A stretch of DNA of 64,000 bases from Moringa oleifera (GCA_021397835.1 JAJFZO010000230.1:3590001-3654000), one strand, 5' to 3'. Positions 13,630-26,367 are shown, numbered from the stretch's first letter. Notes: generated by a model not told the origin, from the letters alone. Numbers and translations are program-made.

Positions 13630-16600
13630 TAATTTGTACGTATTTATTTAACTGCTGGTGGCACATATTTACTTTATGCATTTTTTCATGTGAGTAGTAT
13701 GCTGCTTTCATGAGTTTGAATGGTTGAAATTGAGAGGAATATGTTTGATCAGTCACTAGAATCATGGGGTTAAAGTTTGTGAGCAATTGAACCTAAGAAT
13801 TTTTACCTTGAGTTTCAGCTTTGATTTTCCTGCTATCTTTGTTATTTTGCTTTTTGTTGGATATGCTTCAAAGTTTCATGTTATGGCTATTGATTAGCAA
13901 GATTATGACTTTATTCTTCTTGTTGATTAATGGATATTGAAGGTTGAGCCTTCTACTTCATTAATGAAATTTTTACTGTTCATTCCCTTATCCCCCCCCC
14001 CCCCAACACTTCCCCGAGCGCCACTAATAAAATATGGTTTCTTCTTGATGACATGCGACGATTTGAGCAAATGTCTGGGGTTTCTACTTTTATTGATGAA
14101 GTGATTTGATAAAGGCATGAGACTTTAGATTGCGCTATAATATGCACAGTCATTGTGTTTATAGTGTCTTATTTGATTAGCTTATTGCGTTTGAGTGCAT
14201 GTTCCAACCTATGTAGTGTATTAGTTAACCAGAGATAGAATCAGATTATTTGCGATTAAATCATATCTTTGTATTGGTCACTTGATTATTTCCAAGTTGA
14301 TGCTTTGTAACTTTATCATTTGTATTTATTTTGTTCATGAAAGATGCCTTTTCCCTTTACCAGTTGTTGTGTTTTGTGTTGTCATTTGCTCAGGCAAACC
14401 CAACTGACCCCAGGACATTTCCATTTATATTGCTTGGAAACAAGGTTGACATTGATGGTGGGAATAGTCGAGTGGTAAGGCTATACAATTGCAGAGCCTG
14501 TTAAAGTTTCTCATTTTTCTACACCTCACTTTATTTTATATGTGCTCAGGTTTCTGAGAAGAAAGCCAAGGATTGGTGTGCTTCAAAGGGCAATATACCT
14601 TATTTTGAGACATCAGCAAAAGAAGATTACAATGTAGATGCTGCATTCTTGTGCATTGCTAAAACTGCTCTAGCAAATGAGTGTGAGCAGGATATGTAAG
14701 TTTAGTTTGAGGCCTAATTAGTATCTTGTTTTTATTGCATTGACAATTTATATTCCATATTTGAAGTGATATAATAGTTAGCCTCAAGAAAAGAATACGG
14801 GTTAACCACATCTGACAGCGTGAGAAGATGAGTATTGTTTGCGCCACACATAAAGTATCTGTGTATGTTTAATTGAAAACAGGTCCTAGCACATGTGGGA
14901 TCATCTTTACTATTCAAAGTATCTGTGCAAAGAATCATTTTGCATTATATTAGTGATGTTGGGTAAGAATAGGTTTTCCCAAAAATTTTCCTTGATGCTT
15001 CTTCATTTAGACATATGAGTTTTTATTATTAATTTTGGAGTTTGCATAGCATGGCATCAGTAAATAACCATCTTATGTTGTGTTTAGTGAATTACTGATA
15101 TGAAATTGTTTGGGATCTTGATTTTAGTAATTGAAGAAGAATTATATGCTTCTAGTAATGCACATTTTTCTTGAGATCTTATCATTGTTGGATGTGCCTT
15201 GCTTGCAGTTTTGGTTGCATATGAAGTTATGTATAATCATGTAATGTTTTTCCCTTAAATTAACACTAGCTACTTGCATAATTGTTAAAAAACATAATTA
15301 TAAAAGCAATTAAGTAGCAAGGATTTTCTGCACATATTATTCAATGTATAGAAAGTATTTCAAGTAGAAAAAGGAAATTTTTTGAAAACAATAAGAAGGA
15401 AATTGGATTTGTTTGTTCTGTTTATACAGTGGCTGATTAAGAAAGCATGTGAAAACATATAACTTATTGCTTTGTTGCCAAACAATTTGTGCTGTTATTT
15501 TCTTTAAGTATTTAGCCTAATGTTGCTCACTTATTGTGTCTCTTGCTACATCTAAATCTAGTAGGGATTTAGAGTCATTCTAGCACATGCATGCTCTTTG
15601 CGTCAATAAATGCTGAGAAGTTCAGTTTCATTTAGGAATAGAATTTAGTTAAGGTGCTAAAACATTAACCATAAATTGTTCTTCATTTTGATTTCTAAAT
15701 TCTACATGTCTAGAACGGTGAGTGGTCTCATACTCCTCTGAGTGTTTACATTGAAAGTGTAATTTATAAACAAAGTTGTCACAACAGATAGTTTTTTCTC
15801 TTTTTTCCCCTAAAGGAGGTAAGGATGTGGACAGAGTAATAATATACAAACAACATTTTTTTTGCAGATGTTGACTGTTTTTCTACTTGTAGATAACATC
15901 CGATTCCTTCCCCTTCTATTTTGATTGAGCTGTGTTGATTGAGTGTGCTGTCCTATGTTTGTATGTATGTATGTGACGTTGGTCTTTATTTTCTTTGCAT
16001 CTGAGAACTACAGCACAGTTGTTTCTGGTCTTTAGCAAAAGGCTGTAGGTTTTTGGACTTACAAAGTCCTAAAGGCAAGTTATAGTAATCAGGCAGAGGG
16101 AAATTCTCCTAGAAGTGGTATTGTGATCTCTTGCTAACATAAAATGATGATGGTAGTATCCCCTGGAAGTAAAAGAAAGAAATTGGGATCCAAAATTATC
16201 TTGGAATTTTGCATAGTTTTTATATGCTAAATGATGTATCATTCCAAGAAGAGAGGAAAAACAAAAAGAGAATGGTATGCTTGATTAGCTTTGATGACCA
16301 GTTCTAATAGTGGCTTTAGAAAGGTCAATGCAGAAATGGAATGAAAAACAGTGGCCATGCATGATGATGCTTATTAATGGTCCTTATCATTGTCTGGGTA
16401 CTGGTGGTAATACAACTTGATAGCTATGATGTTTTGGAAATTATGATGTGCTAGTGAGAAAAGCCCTAGGAAGTGAACTTCTTAGTTTAAATGCTGATCC
16501 TAGTTGTAATTGACGATATTTCCCCAAGAAAGGGGGCTCTTAATTTTGCATTTCATGAATAATCTTATTTCCGTAAAAATCACTGTTCAAAATAATCAAT

Positions 16601-16697
16601 AACTTGACCTTGTTGTTTTCATTTCAATTGTAGATATTTCCAAGGGATACCTGAGGCTGTTTCTGAAACTGAGCAGAGAGGTGGTTGTGCATGCTGA
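9981..16697 (+). CDS. RABG3: Rab7-type small GTPase, RABG3 class
   Basis: CDS is join(9981..10033, 10139..10165, 10567..10666, 10783..10929, 14394..14474, 14550..14695, 16634..16697), 205 residues. All introns are GT-AG and all junctions keep frame. G-boxes are complete: P-loop GDSGVGKT at 15-22, switch I with YKATIGADF at 37-45, WDTAGQE at 62-68, NKVD at 125-128 and SAK at 158-160. The C-terminus GGCAC carries the Cys-x-Cys signal for double geranylgeranylation. Known role of the family: GTP-dependent traffic from late endosome to vacuole and vacuole fusion in plants. The C-terminal segment [11 protein letters not shown] before the Cys motif is typical of the RABG3a/b branch rather than of the forms ending in other sequences. 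Introns 4 (3.5 kb) and 6 (1.9 kb) are long. Confidence 0.95.
10930..14393 (+). other. long intron 4 of the Rab7 gene
   Basis: The intron is 3464 bp with GT-AG ends. It holds a (TA)n microsatellite at about 13592-13624 and a poly-C run at about 13993-14004. No nested gene or intact transposon was recognised. Several short open frames have no recognisable product. Confidence 0.7.
13592..13624. repeat. (TA)n microsatellite
   Basis: An uninterrupted run of alternating T and A about 33 bases long lies inside intron 4 of the Rab7 gene. Confidence 0.9.
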
Positions 16698-17328
16698 AGT
16701 GCAAACAGCATACTGTCAGATTCTATCTAGTGTTCTGCTGGGTCAATTGTTATTTTTTGGAGTGCTTACATTTTACAGCGATTTTTGTACACATTGTACA
16801 CTGAGCTCTCACGATTTGAAGTATGGTTGATTGCTTCTCCTACCAATTTTGGAAGGTAGTGCTCTTAACTTGAGAGATTCTGAAGCTGTAGGATTCCACA
16901 TTGGACATATTAGCTATGTGTTGTTTCTTTCCCCTTAGTTTGGAACTGAAGCTTTCTAGTTGTTAAATCATCTTTTCCATTGAAGACATTATCTCAAATT
17001 ATAGAGATTAATTCGTTACTGTGGCGTAGCTGTCATATGTTGATATATCTCCTGGTCTAATCTGTGATCGTTGTACACTAATCTGTCAAACTAATCTGTA
17101 AACATGTTACTTGGGATATAACGAGGCATGCTTGTTACTGCAGGCTGGTAAGTTTTCAAGCTCCTTGACTTGTTTCACATGGGCAGTGGCTGCGTAAGTT
17201 GCTATTGTACCCAATCTCGGTAGATGCCAAAATATTCACATTCATTGTCTGATTGACTTTGATTTCTAGATTGATTAACTTTGTATATTTATGATCAAAT
17301 ATGATGCAAAGATTTGTCATGGTGAAAG
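16698..17328. other. 3' UTR and flank of the Rab7 gene
   Basis: This is probable 3' UTR just downstream of the TGA, then unassigned DNA up to the first LTR. No further gene was seen. Confidence 0.4.
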
Positions 17329-17810
17329 TGTACCAGTCTGAAAGATGGATGAAGATATAGAAATTTGGTGTATGTGGTATAACTGGTTACAGTGAGAAAG
17401 CTTTTCCAAATTCCTCCTAACTTCGTTTCTCTTTAATTTTCATCACTTTTTTATTTGATAAAAAATTTCTTATTTTTTCTTTCTCCTTTATGCTCTGATT
17501 TTGTTTCCCATGCTCTCATCCATTCTTTAGTAACGTCCCTTATATTTTTCGTCTGATCATTATTTTCTCCCATTCAACCTGGGGTATATTGTCTTACTTA
17601 TCACTTGAGATGTTTTTTTTTTTTTGGCCACATCATCATTGACACGGCATCATGATTCTTTTCAAGTTGTTGGATCCATAAGGACTTATATGAATCGAGC
17701 TGAGTTTCTTCTTTCGGTTGTGGTCTTTTTCGGGTGTGCATTGGGTCACTCCTACCTTATTAGGCATTGGTCCAATGAGCTTAGTGAGCAGTGGTATACT
17801 TATACCAACA
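17329..17810 (-). repeat. 3' LTR of the minus-strand gypsy element
   Basis: The region aligns along its length with 21529-22006, with many substitutions and small gaps. Shared landmarks include the CACATCATC.TTGACA.GGCAT block (17630-17650 versus 21825-21846) and the AGTTGTGGT / GGTCACCT blocks. Minus-strand termini are TGTTGGTATA and ...GGTACA. Confidence 0.75.
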
Positions 17811-18699
17811 TGCTTTTTTATGGGAGCTGGAAGATTAAAGATGCGTGGAGTTCTGAGAAGACATTGGTGTGGTTAGCAGAGACGTTGAGCTTCTCGGTGT
17901 TGTCTTTTTGTCCTTTATGAAGTGGCTTTAGGTATCAAGAACATGACAAGTCATGGTCTGCGTGGTTGATCCTAACTGCTTGACCTAATGGTCTTGGGCA
18001 CTTGATCCAAGTTTAAGTTCTCGACTAAGTTAGCTTTCTTGACTCTAACCTCGTTAGCCATTATGGTGTATTGACACCTTACACTCGAGCAATGGGAGGC
18101 TTGCCTCTCTTTTTTTTTTTGTCATCTTTTCAATCATTGAATTTAAGAAAGCAAATTTAGGTCATCCATATGTCCTTTTTTGCACGAATTATTTTCAGTC
18201 ATTGATATCTTTTTCTTTTTTAAGTAGGTTGCTCTGTATCATTGGTGTGTGACTTAGTGTTTTCTTTTTTTGTTATTCCTTTCTCCATTTGCTAACGTCA
18301 GATATTCAACTTTAGGTCCTGTTTTCCTTTTTGTCATTCTTTAGCTTTTCCTACTTAATGGCAGAGCCCAAAATGATCTTCATCGAACTCGAAGGTCTTA
18401 TCAACCTTAGCACATTCTCGGTTATAGACATTCGCTTTATAACAAGTACCAAGATAGGATTTTATAGGAGGAATTTTTGTATCCTTACATCTGTAGCTAC
18501 CCACCACTAATGGAAGAAGATCGAGCTTGCATCACTCAAGACAATATGTTGTCTCTATGATGACAAGTTAATTAGTGGGCTAAGGTTTTCTGCCCATCCC
18601 TTTATTTGGCGCATTTGTTACACTTATGATGTCTCCTCAATCCAACTGATGCTAAATTCTTGGTGCATCATTATCGAGTTGAATTTCATTCTATTTTTT

Positions 18700-19115
18700 C
18701 TCAGCACCTAAAATATCTCTAACAAGTTATCAAGGTGGATGCTTTCTCACTTTTCCCTATCATGTCATTTACATACTCTTCCATATTTTTTTTGATTTGG
18801 TTCTAGAAGGTTTTCAAGATAAGCCTTTACTGGCACCTACATTTTCAAATTGAAAGGCACGACCTTATAGTAGAAAGTTTTCAAATCTATGACAAAAAAG
18901 TTGCATTCTTCATCTTTAGGTCTATTTTTATCTGGTTATACCCTGGAAGCATCCATGAAACTAAAGGTTTTATATCCTATCATGTTGTCTGCTAATTGAT
19001 CTTCCGAAAAATGACAAACAATCTTCAAGGCCATCTTTGTTTAGGTAAGTAAAGTCGACACATATACACCATTTTTCATTCGCATTTTTGACTGAGACCA
19101 CACTGGATAGCCATT
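18700..19115 (-). pseudogene. degenerate gypsy reverse transcriptase
   Basis: Minus-strand translation gives WLSSVVSVKNANEKWCICVD followed by FTYLNKDGLED. This matches the gypsy pattern N-W-[IL]-[SA]-N-x-V-x-V-K-K-x-N-G-K-W-R-M-C-V-D-F-T-x-L-N-K-A-C-P-K-D. Further on are FMDASRV-type and FYYKVVPFNLK segments (normally SFMDAFSGYNQI and YKVMPFGLKNAG). Stops and frameshifts break it, and the later catalytic YxDD region was not recognised. Confidence 0.72.
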
Positions 19116-19499
19116 GCTTCAGATCCTATTATGTTGTTTACTTATAGGAGAAAGTTTGAGTAAACTTAGTTTCCAATAGCTTCATTACCTCAACTTTGGT
19201 TACTTCATATTGTTTCGTGACAAAACTTTTTTTTCTTTTGTCAGACATTCTTGGGTCAAGTTGTAATCAATGCACTACCACGTCTAGGCTAATTCCAAGC
19301 ATGTCAGCCATTATCCATGCAAGGATATCGACACTTTGCTTCATAAATTCTATCATCCTTTCCTTGACCTCTATTATAAATCTATGACGACTTTTCCTTC
19401 CTTTATTTTAATTTCTTTCAACTCTTACATGGCTTGACCCATGTTGATGCTTCTCTTGTCTCTCAAATTCTCTTAGTCAATACAAATCTCTTCTTTCTT

Positions 19500-19870
19500 T
19501 CTTCTTTTGCATTTACTAGTAAGGTTGAGAAGAAACAAGCCTTTGCGATTTGTTAACTTTCTCATAGTTCTTCGACTCGCAAGGTATTAGGAAATGTGTA
19601 AGCAAATGGCAGTTTAAGGCCACTGCCTATAGGGCATTGAGGATGTGCCATTTTAAGATTCCATTGTAGGTCAAAGGTGTTTTCATATTCACAAACTCTG
19701 TTATGATGCTGGCCTAGTTAGGGGGTGTTTGCGCTACTAAAGGTAATGTGGTAATTCCTTTCTCGGTATAGATTCCTCCCAGATCCCATCAAGTTTCCGT
19801 TATAAAACTTAAGTCTTTTCTTAAACAGTCTCATGTTCTTGAAGGCAAGCTCATACAAAATAATGAGCGA
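19500..19870 (-). pseudogene. degenerate gypsy protease / post-protease region
   Basis: Minus-strand reading gives LYELAFKNMRL, then a segment ending LKLPFAYTFPNTLRVEEL and QIAKACFF. This resembles the part of Tat-type gypsy polyproteins after the protease (YHLKLPFPTPYGVGE...DQ..AR.CY). The protease active-site Asp-Thr/Ser-Gly was not found. Stops interrupt the frame. Confidence 0.5.
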
Positions 19871-20499
19871 CTCTTATTATTGGCTAGGATTCGCTACATT
19901 TCGAAATTTACAATGACCAGGCTAACTATAAAGGCATAATCTGGCACTTATATTCCTTACAAGTCTCAATCAAAATGTCAATCATTATGCCCTTCGGGGC
20001 ACCCCTTTGACCAATGGCATCCTTAACATATCATTATCTATTGGGTCCCTCAATATAGTTGAAGGTAGCCTTCTTAGTGATTGCTTTTATTATCCTATCC
20101 AATGGTGTAACTTCTACAAGGCTTGTTCAGCCACCATTATTTGCATTTGTTTGGGTGTTGCTGATAAGCAACGTTTAGGGTTGATGTTCCTAGCCTCTAA
20201 TGAACTAGCTTAGGTACCTTTCCTAGATCAAGGACTTGATTTTCTCTTGGTGTTACCCATAATCTTGGTAGAAATGGTAATATCATGTATGATGTCTTAT
20301 TGTTGCTAATTTAGTCATCTTCCTTGGCTTTTTCTCAAGCAATCTTCGTTTTGTATTGCTATCATAACTTTGGTTTAGGAAGTATTAAGCAAAAAGAAGT
20401 TCTACTCAACAGTTAGTTGGTTAAACCCTTATTGGTTGAGCAAGTTAATTTTCCATCTCTAACACTTTTGCTCGGTCCTCAAAGTCTGGCTTTTTTCTG

Positions 20500-21050
20500 G
20501 ATGATTGCCCTCTCTTCCTCTTTTTCCTTTTGTTGCATGCTTCTCTTTTTATGAACTTCTCTGTTGTGCTCAACAACTTTGCCATACTATGGATTAGATC
20601 CTAGCACAAGGACTAACATAATAGTTCGTCTCGCAACATTTTTAAAATGATTGTCTTGGCTATTAATTCCTATAGTTGGTTAACCTATAAGGCCTCTTGA
20701 TTAAAATTGGAAATGTAACCTCTAAGGGACTTTACTTTACCTTAGTGGACAGTCATCATGTGGTTTGCTTGCTTTTTACTACAATAACTACTAATAAAAT
20801 ACCTTAAGAATAGTTTTAACATTTGTTAAAAGCTCTCAATGTTATAAGGTTACAGTAATGCATACCAGTCACACACTACACTCAATAGGGTAATCATGAA
20901 TACCTTGCACAAAGTGGTGTCAATGGGCCCATATATGAGGATCATACTACAGTACTTATCCAAGTGATCCTTCGAGCCTTCACTCTTATGTAAAGCTCAA
21001 TTTGTGAGATTCTCATTCATTCCGATGTCCAAGAACGAGGGTAAGGGCCG
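20500..21050 (-). pseudogene. degenerate gypsy gag (Retrotrans_gag type)
   Basis: Minus-strand translation shows DHLDKYCSMILIYGPIDTT, then CKVFMITLLSVVCDWYALL, then later LRGYISNFNQEAL. This matches the gag pattern D-P-x-[DE]-H-L-x-x-Y...M...G..D...C+.F..TL.G.A..W+..L and L+.Y+.RFN+E. Several in-frame stops are present. Confidence 0.65.
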
Positions 21051-21528
21051 TACTCTTTGCCATCGTCCGCCTTCTCCACCACGTTAAGCTATTGGTATCT
21101 CGTTCTACTTTTTTCATCCACTCATTTAAACGTTTCAGTCTTTTCATGTGGAACATCTTTGCATGCCCTTCTTACGGGGATTCTTAAGCGACCCTTCACA
21201 AGATAAATGGTTTGACAAATGGTTGCTTTGAGCTACTTTCTTTTTGTCTTATTTTAAGCTTGCAGGTTGCGAAACATCTAGCTATGCTGGTATTCTTCAA
21301 TACTATGCACCATGTCATTAAGCTCTCTTATACATTCCTAAAGCTATGCGAACTGGCTTGAACCTGGTGGGCTTAGCAATGGCGAAAGCTTGCGGTCTCT
21401 TTCCTCTTAGTTTACCAGATTGGTGCGTGCCTAACTAACATGGTTTGCGTTTTTCTAGGTGGCAGTATATACAAACAATGTAAAAAAAAAAAAAAAAACT
21501 TACTAGCTTCAATTAGCACACAATCTAT

Positions 21529-22006
21529 TGTAAGTTTCCCATAAATGATGTCAAAATTTATGCAAAGGGTTACATTAAGAAAGCCTTCCAAGAGAATATT
21601 GCCTTAACTTGTTTCTATTTCCTTTTCATGTCACTTTTTATTGGATCAAAATTATCTTACTTTTTCTCTCTCTTTCTCTTTTATACTCGGTTTTTTTCTC
21701 CTTCTTCATTACTCTTGTCCCTCCTTCAATAACCTTAATCAAACTTCATGGTAGGTCATCATCCTTCCTTATTTGACCTTATGTATACCATCCTATTTAT
21801 CACTCTTGATGATCCTTTTCATGCCACATCATCTTTGACATGGCATAGTGATTTCCTTTAAAACGTCGAATTCACAAAGATACATGTGAATTGGGTGAGG
21901 TTCCTTCTTCAAGTTGTGGTTCTTTTTGGGTGTTGGTTAGGTCACCTTTAACTTATTGAGTTTTAGCCTAATGACCTTAATGAACAATGATATACCTATA
22001 TTGACA
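21529..22006 (-). repeat. 5' LTR of the minus-strand gypsy element
   Basis: This is the partner of 17329-17810. Minus-strand termini are TGTCAATATA and ...CTTACA. It is clearly diverged from the other copy, so the insertion is old. Confidence 0.75.
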
Positions 22007-22991
22007 TTACCAAATTGATATTCTGCTTTCTCTAAAATGTAACAAGTCTAATCTTCTAAAGATTATAACCAAATCAAATAAATCTTTACTTTTGTTTTAC
22101 AATTTCTCTTTATTTAAAATATTGACTTAATAATGAAAATGAGGATGAAAACTACTTGAAAGTAGAGCTAAATGATTGATATGAGTAAAAAGGTAGAATT
22201 TACTTTTTCTTTTTTTTTTCCTTCATGTTAATTAAAAAATATTGTAAATTTTAAAATAAATTTCATATAAAATTTTAATACATTTTTATGTGAAAGATCT
22301 CATAAAATTATTATATTTATACAAGTTGATAAATCAAACATTGATGTTTAATATCGACTAAAATAAACTCTGAAGTTTGCATATCAATCGAAACAAAATC
22401 CTAACTTAACGTTTCATTTATAACGTTAATAGTAATAGAAGAGCAATAATGGGATTTTGAAAAATGCCCTTCATTTTCTTTTTTTCTTGTCCCCTTCCTC
22501 TTTCATTTTTCTTCCTTTTACTTTCTCCATCATCAATGTCATTCCTTAATGCTAGTGAACTACCCTTTCTAGTTTCTAGTCTTGCATATTCTCCTTATCC
22601 TTTCATGCTATCTCCTTGCAATCCGATAAATATCATGATGCTAGTACCAGGTATGTATATCACAGGGAGCACAAAAGCTATGGTGTGTGGTTAAGCCTAG
22701 TGTTCGTGCAGAGACATTGCAATAAGCAATGAACTATACTTGTGATCACGGTGGAGCTAATTGCGAAGAGTTGAGGGTTAACTCTCAATACTCACTTTAA
22801 CCAAAAAAATGATAAAGAAAACCATTCGTTAAGTAAGGGTTAATTCTCCATGTCCTTACTTTCCTTTCAATTTTCATTTTTTCACTCCGAATTAATCAAT
22901 TATATGTTACTTATCTTACTTTGATTATCTTAACAGCTTTTACCCTAAAAAATTATATGTTCCATTTTTCAAGCACAACTTCCATGGGATC
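22007..22991. other. spacer between two retrotransposons
   Basis: This is AT-rich sequence with no gene. The pyrimidine-rich open frame at 22464-22694 has no recognisable product. Confidence 0.4.
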
Positions 22992-24008
22992 TATCAAACC
23001 TTTGAATCAGAGTGCCAAGGTTTATGCGTGGTGTACCTTGCTCCATACTCAGACCTACAAGCGTGATTGGACTATGCTAACAAGGAAAAACACATGGGTT
23101 AGATATGGAGACAAATGTGAGAGACTTGGTTAAAAGCTAAGTTTCATACTCACAATGGTGAGATACGCTGATGAGTTAGAAACATCATGGAGCAAGGGAT
23201 AAAGCATACGAACTGATCCATAAGCCTGCTCAAAGGGAGAGCGACAGAGACATCTCAAACAAGCATCAACGTATAGTGGTGCAAAGATGTCTAGTGATGG
23301 GAACATAGGATAAAATTCGAGAGCCCAGCTTAACATAGATAGAAAGTCCTGCAAGCAAAAATATTCTACAAAAAAGGGTGTGACCATAAGCTAGATGAGG
23401 GTTAAGATAAGGAAAAGATGTTTATCCCAAAAGTCAAAGGAAAGATAAGGCTCAAGAAGCTTCCTAAACAGAAACCACTTTCTCAAGCTTATTTAAATCA
23501 GTTGAAAGCGGATAAGAGGGCTTGAAAATGGCTTTAATGGAGATAAGATTATTGACTTATGAAAAGTCCTTACGGGAGAAGTATATAATCTAAACTTTGA
23601 AGATAAGCCTCAATTGGATAACAATCGATGACCAAAGTTAGTTGGCCAGTCCGAAAAATGTAAGACAACTAAGAAAAAATGTTTGAGTAGGACACTCCTC
23701 AACTAGAATACAAAAAGGGCTTGGGTTCGATTGTAAACACATGAAGAAATAAAAACCTAAATGTGTGGGTAGCTAGTGTCATTAGGTGCTTTTAATGAGA
23801 CTTTTTGCAAAGAGTTTTTTTTTTTTTTTTTATCTTTAACAAAGGTTGAGAAAGAGTTCTCATAATATTTGTCTCTTTTGTTATGCTTTTACATTATCTT
23901 GTCTCTCACTTTACTTTTATTATCGCCTATGAAAGAAGATTGGCTAGGTGGACACATTTAGCTCCACTACATTAGAATTGTATGGATCCAACAACTGACA
24001 GTGTGACA
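22992..24008 (+). repeat. 5' LTR of the chromovirus
   Basis: The copy aligns with 28476-29466 throughout. Examples are GAGACTTGGTTA (23120 versus 28605), GAGATACGCT.ATGAGTTAGAAAC (23160 versus 28645), and the end GGATCCAACAACT.AC.GTGTGACA. The first dinucleotide is TA instead of TG. Confidence 0.9.
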
Positions 24009-24010
24009 AG

Positions 24011-24024
24011 TTAGTATCAAACTA
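24011..24024 (+). other. primer-binding site of the chromovirus (mutated)
   Basis: TTAGTATCAAACTA two bases after the 5' LTR resembles TGGTATCAGAGC, the usual complement to the 3' end of plant initiator methionine tRNA, with several substitutions. Confidence 0.6.
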
Positions 24025-24159
24025 CAATTTTGATCACCACTTTTTCTCAGGCTCGTGGTTGATCTGATCATTGCAAAAGCTTCATGGCATAAGTGAGTGA
24101 GTCAATGCAATAGCGTATCATTCAATTAGAAGAGATCATTGGTGCATTATTGAAAAGAC

Positions 24160-25130
24160 CGACATGCATATTGGCTAAGTTAATGGAGAAAGTCGCCTAA
24201 TGATAATCTTTAATAGAAGGGAACATCAGAACCTTCAAAGAGACAGTGAAGAACCTTAAGTCCCAGATCGAGTTGTTGAAAAGAGTTTCCCATGCCCTAA
24301 CAGTAGGAGCGAACCTTACTGTAGCTAAAGGTGCCGAAACCAAAGTTGTTCTCTAAAGAGAGGAATGCTAAGGACTTAGAGAACTTATTATGGGATATAA
24401 AGCAGTACTTCAAAGTTACTCAAGTGCTAAAAAATGACCAAATAATGATCACATTGATGTACTTATCTAATGATGCTAAGTTATGATGGCGCACTCATAT
24501 AGAGGATGACGCTATCATGGGAAGACCTAGCATTGATTCGTAAGAGGCATTCAGAAAGAAATTAAAGGAGCAATTCCTACCATGTAACACATCATTCATG
24601 GCTAGGGAATAATGAAAATGCCTGAAATAGAAAGGTTCAATGCGTGACTTCATAAAGGAATTCAGTTCCTTAATGTTGAACATTAAGAATATGTTGAAGG
24701 TGGATAGATTATTATTTAACTTTCTCTTGGGCTTGCAACTGTAGGCTCAAGCAAAACTGAGGTGACAATGTGTCAAAGACTTGCCTTTAGTATTTTTCAT
24801 GGTGGACAGCTTGGTGGATTTCAAGTATATGGGTGGTGCTTCCGACAAGAAAACTTAAAAAAAAAAAAAAAGAGGGCTAGAAAAAAGATCAAAAAGCTTA
24901 ATGGTAAAGGCAAGAAAAAGAAGAATGTTGAGTCCAGCAAACCTAAGAACTCATCCCCTTTAAAAATTAAGGGAAAGAACATAGACCAAAAAGGTTATTT
25001 CTTATGCAACGGATCACATAGAGCACACTACTATCCTTGTAAAGAGAAGTTGGCAGCGCTTACAGCAGAGTATTTCCCCGAGAAAAGTGAAAGGAATGCC
25101 ACAACTTGGGTGATCCAGTCCAGTTGTTGA
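24160..25130 (+). pseudogene. degenerate chromovirus gag with zinc knuckle
   Basis: Reading past stops gives WRTHIEDDAI, then EAFRKKLKEQFLPCNTSFMA, then MRDFIKEFSSLMLNIKNM, typical of gag in Del/Tekay elements. A Lys-rich stretch precedes a zinc knuckle at about 24990-25060 that reads YFLCNGSHRAHYYPC. The first Cys of the CCHC pattern is Tyr, so it could not bind zinc normally. Confidence 0.75.
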
Positions 25131-25194
25131 ATGTGATCATACTTAAGAACCTGCAAAAAGGGTTGATTTATATCCCGATGAAGGTTAACAAAAG

Positions 25195-25480
25195 CATGCT
25201 ATGGCAATGTAAGATATAGGAGCCACCAACAATTTTATCGTGGAAATAGAAGCAAAAAACTTTGAGCTTGAACTTTCCTTAGCCTAGGACAAGTTCAAAG
25301 CAATGAACACTAAGACAAAGGCCATATGTGAAACTGTCATTGCCACCTTCGAAGTGAGCGAATAGAAGGTACGTTTAACTTCATGATAACTCAATTAGAT
25401 GAATTTGATGTTATCTTGGGTCTAGAATCTTCAAATGGCCAAGGCATCAGTTATGCCCTAATTAGGTGGATTGCTCGTGG
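25195..25480 (+). pseudogene. degenerate chromovirus aspartic protease
   Basis: The frame gives GATNNFIVEIEAKNFELELS (normally DTGATHNF) and, after a frameshift, TQLDEFDVILGLE (normally ..LDDFDVVLGM.). The catalytic Asp-Thr pair before GAT is not preserved. Confidence 0.65.
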
Positions 25481-25908
25481 CTGATGAACGAGCTCCGAGT
25501 CTAATTAGAATGGAAGTAGTAAAAGGGTCTCGATAAATAAATAGTAGATTAGGTTACAATCTATAAAGCAGTTTAAGTAGGGACTATAAACGGGTGAAGT
25601 GATAATGGTGGTAGCACTATTTGAGGCAAAACTAAATTAGGTCGTGGAGCCTGACAAAATTGTTGAAACATTGAGGGAATTCAACAACATAATGCAATCA
25701 GGGCTCCCTAAAACATTGCTTTCAAGGAGAAATGTCGATCATAAGATTAATTCGCTAAACCCTCTACCCAAGCACCATATCAAATACCTCCGTCAGAATT
25801 AGCTAAACTGCAAAAGCTCCAGACGAGCTATTAGAAGTGGGTTTCATTCAATGGTTGAAGGTCCTTTATCATGCATCTATGTTATTCCATCAAAAGTAAG
25901 ATGACTCA

Positions 25909-26367
25909 TTGAGAATATGCGTTGATTATCGAGTACTGAACATGTTAATAGTAAAGAACAAATACCCAGTGAAAAATATCACTGACTTATTTGATTGGTT
26001 ATTGAGGGCCAAGTACCTTACAAAGCTAGACTTATGGTCGGACTACTACGAAGTCAAAATAACTGAGGAGGACAAAGCAAAAATTGCATGCAATATAAGG
26101 TATGGCTCTTATGAGCTTGTGTTGATATCCTTCGGGCTAACCAATGCACTTGCTATCTTTTACAATCTTGTGAATAATGTACTGTTTGAGTTTTTGGATA
26201 AGTTTGTGGTAGTCTACCTGGATGACATTATGGTCTATAGTGAGAGCCTAGACAACCACATAAGCCACTTGTGGAAAGTATTGATGTGGCTGCGAGAACA
26301 CCAGTTATACATCAAGAAGGAAAAACGCAAGTTTTATAAGCAAGAAGTGCCATTCTTGAGGCATTAA
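25909..26367 (+). pseudogene. chromovirus reverse transcriptase, still open frame
   Basis: An uninterrupted 152-codon frame shows the RT palm. Landmarks are RICVDYRVLN, YLTKLDLWSDYYEVKITEED, YGSYELVLISFGLTNA, and the active-site box VVVYLDDIMVYS, which retains the YLDD aspartates. Substitutions such as SDYYEV for SGYWQV and ISFGLTNALAIF for MPFGLTNAPATF show decay. The frame is open by chance in an otherwise broken polyprotein. Confidence 0.85.

Larger units (their letters stand above)
17329..22006 (-). mobile_element. truncated Ty3/gypsy LTR retrotransposon, minus strand
   Basis: Two directly repeated, diverged copies of about 480 bp flank this region (17329-17810 and 21529-22006). Read on the minus strand both start TGT and end ACA, as LTRs do. 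Minus-strand translation between them gives, from right to left, a gag region, a protease-like region and a reverse transcriptase, all with stops. A short A-rich purine stretch beside the left LTR (minus strand, just right of 17810) could be the polypurine tract. RNase H and integrase were not recognised in the 0.8 kb between RT and the left LTR, so the 3' part of pol appears deleted. The RT and gag wording resembles the Tat/Ogre-type branch of plant gypsy elements. Target-site duplications are not evident (GAAAG versus TTACC). Confidence 0.78.
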
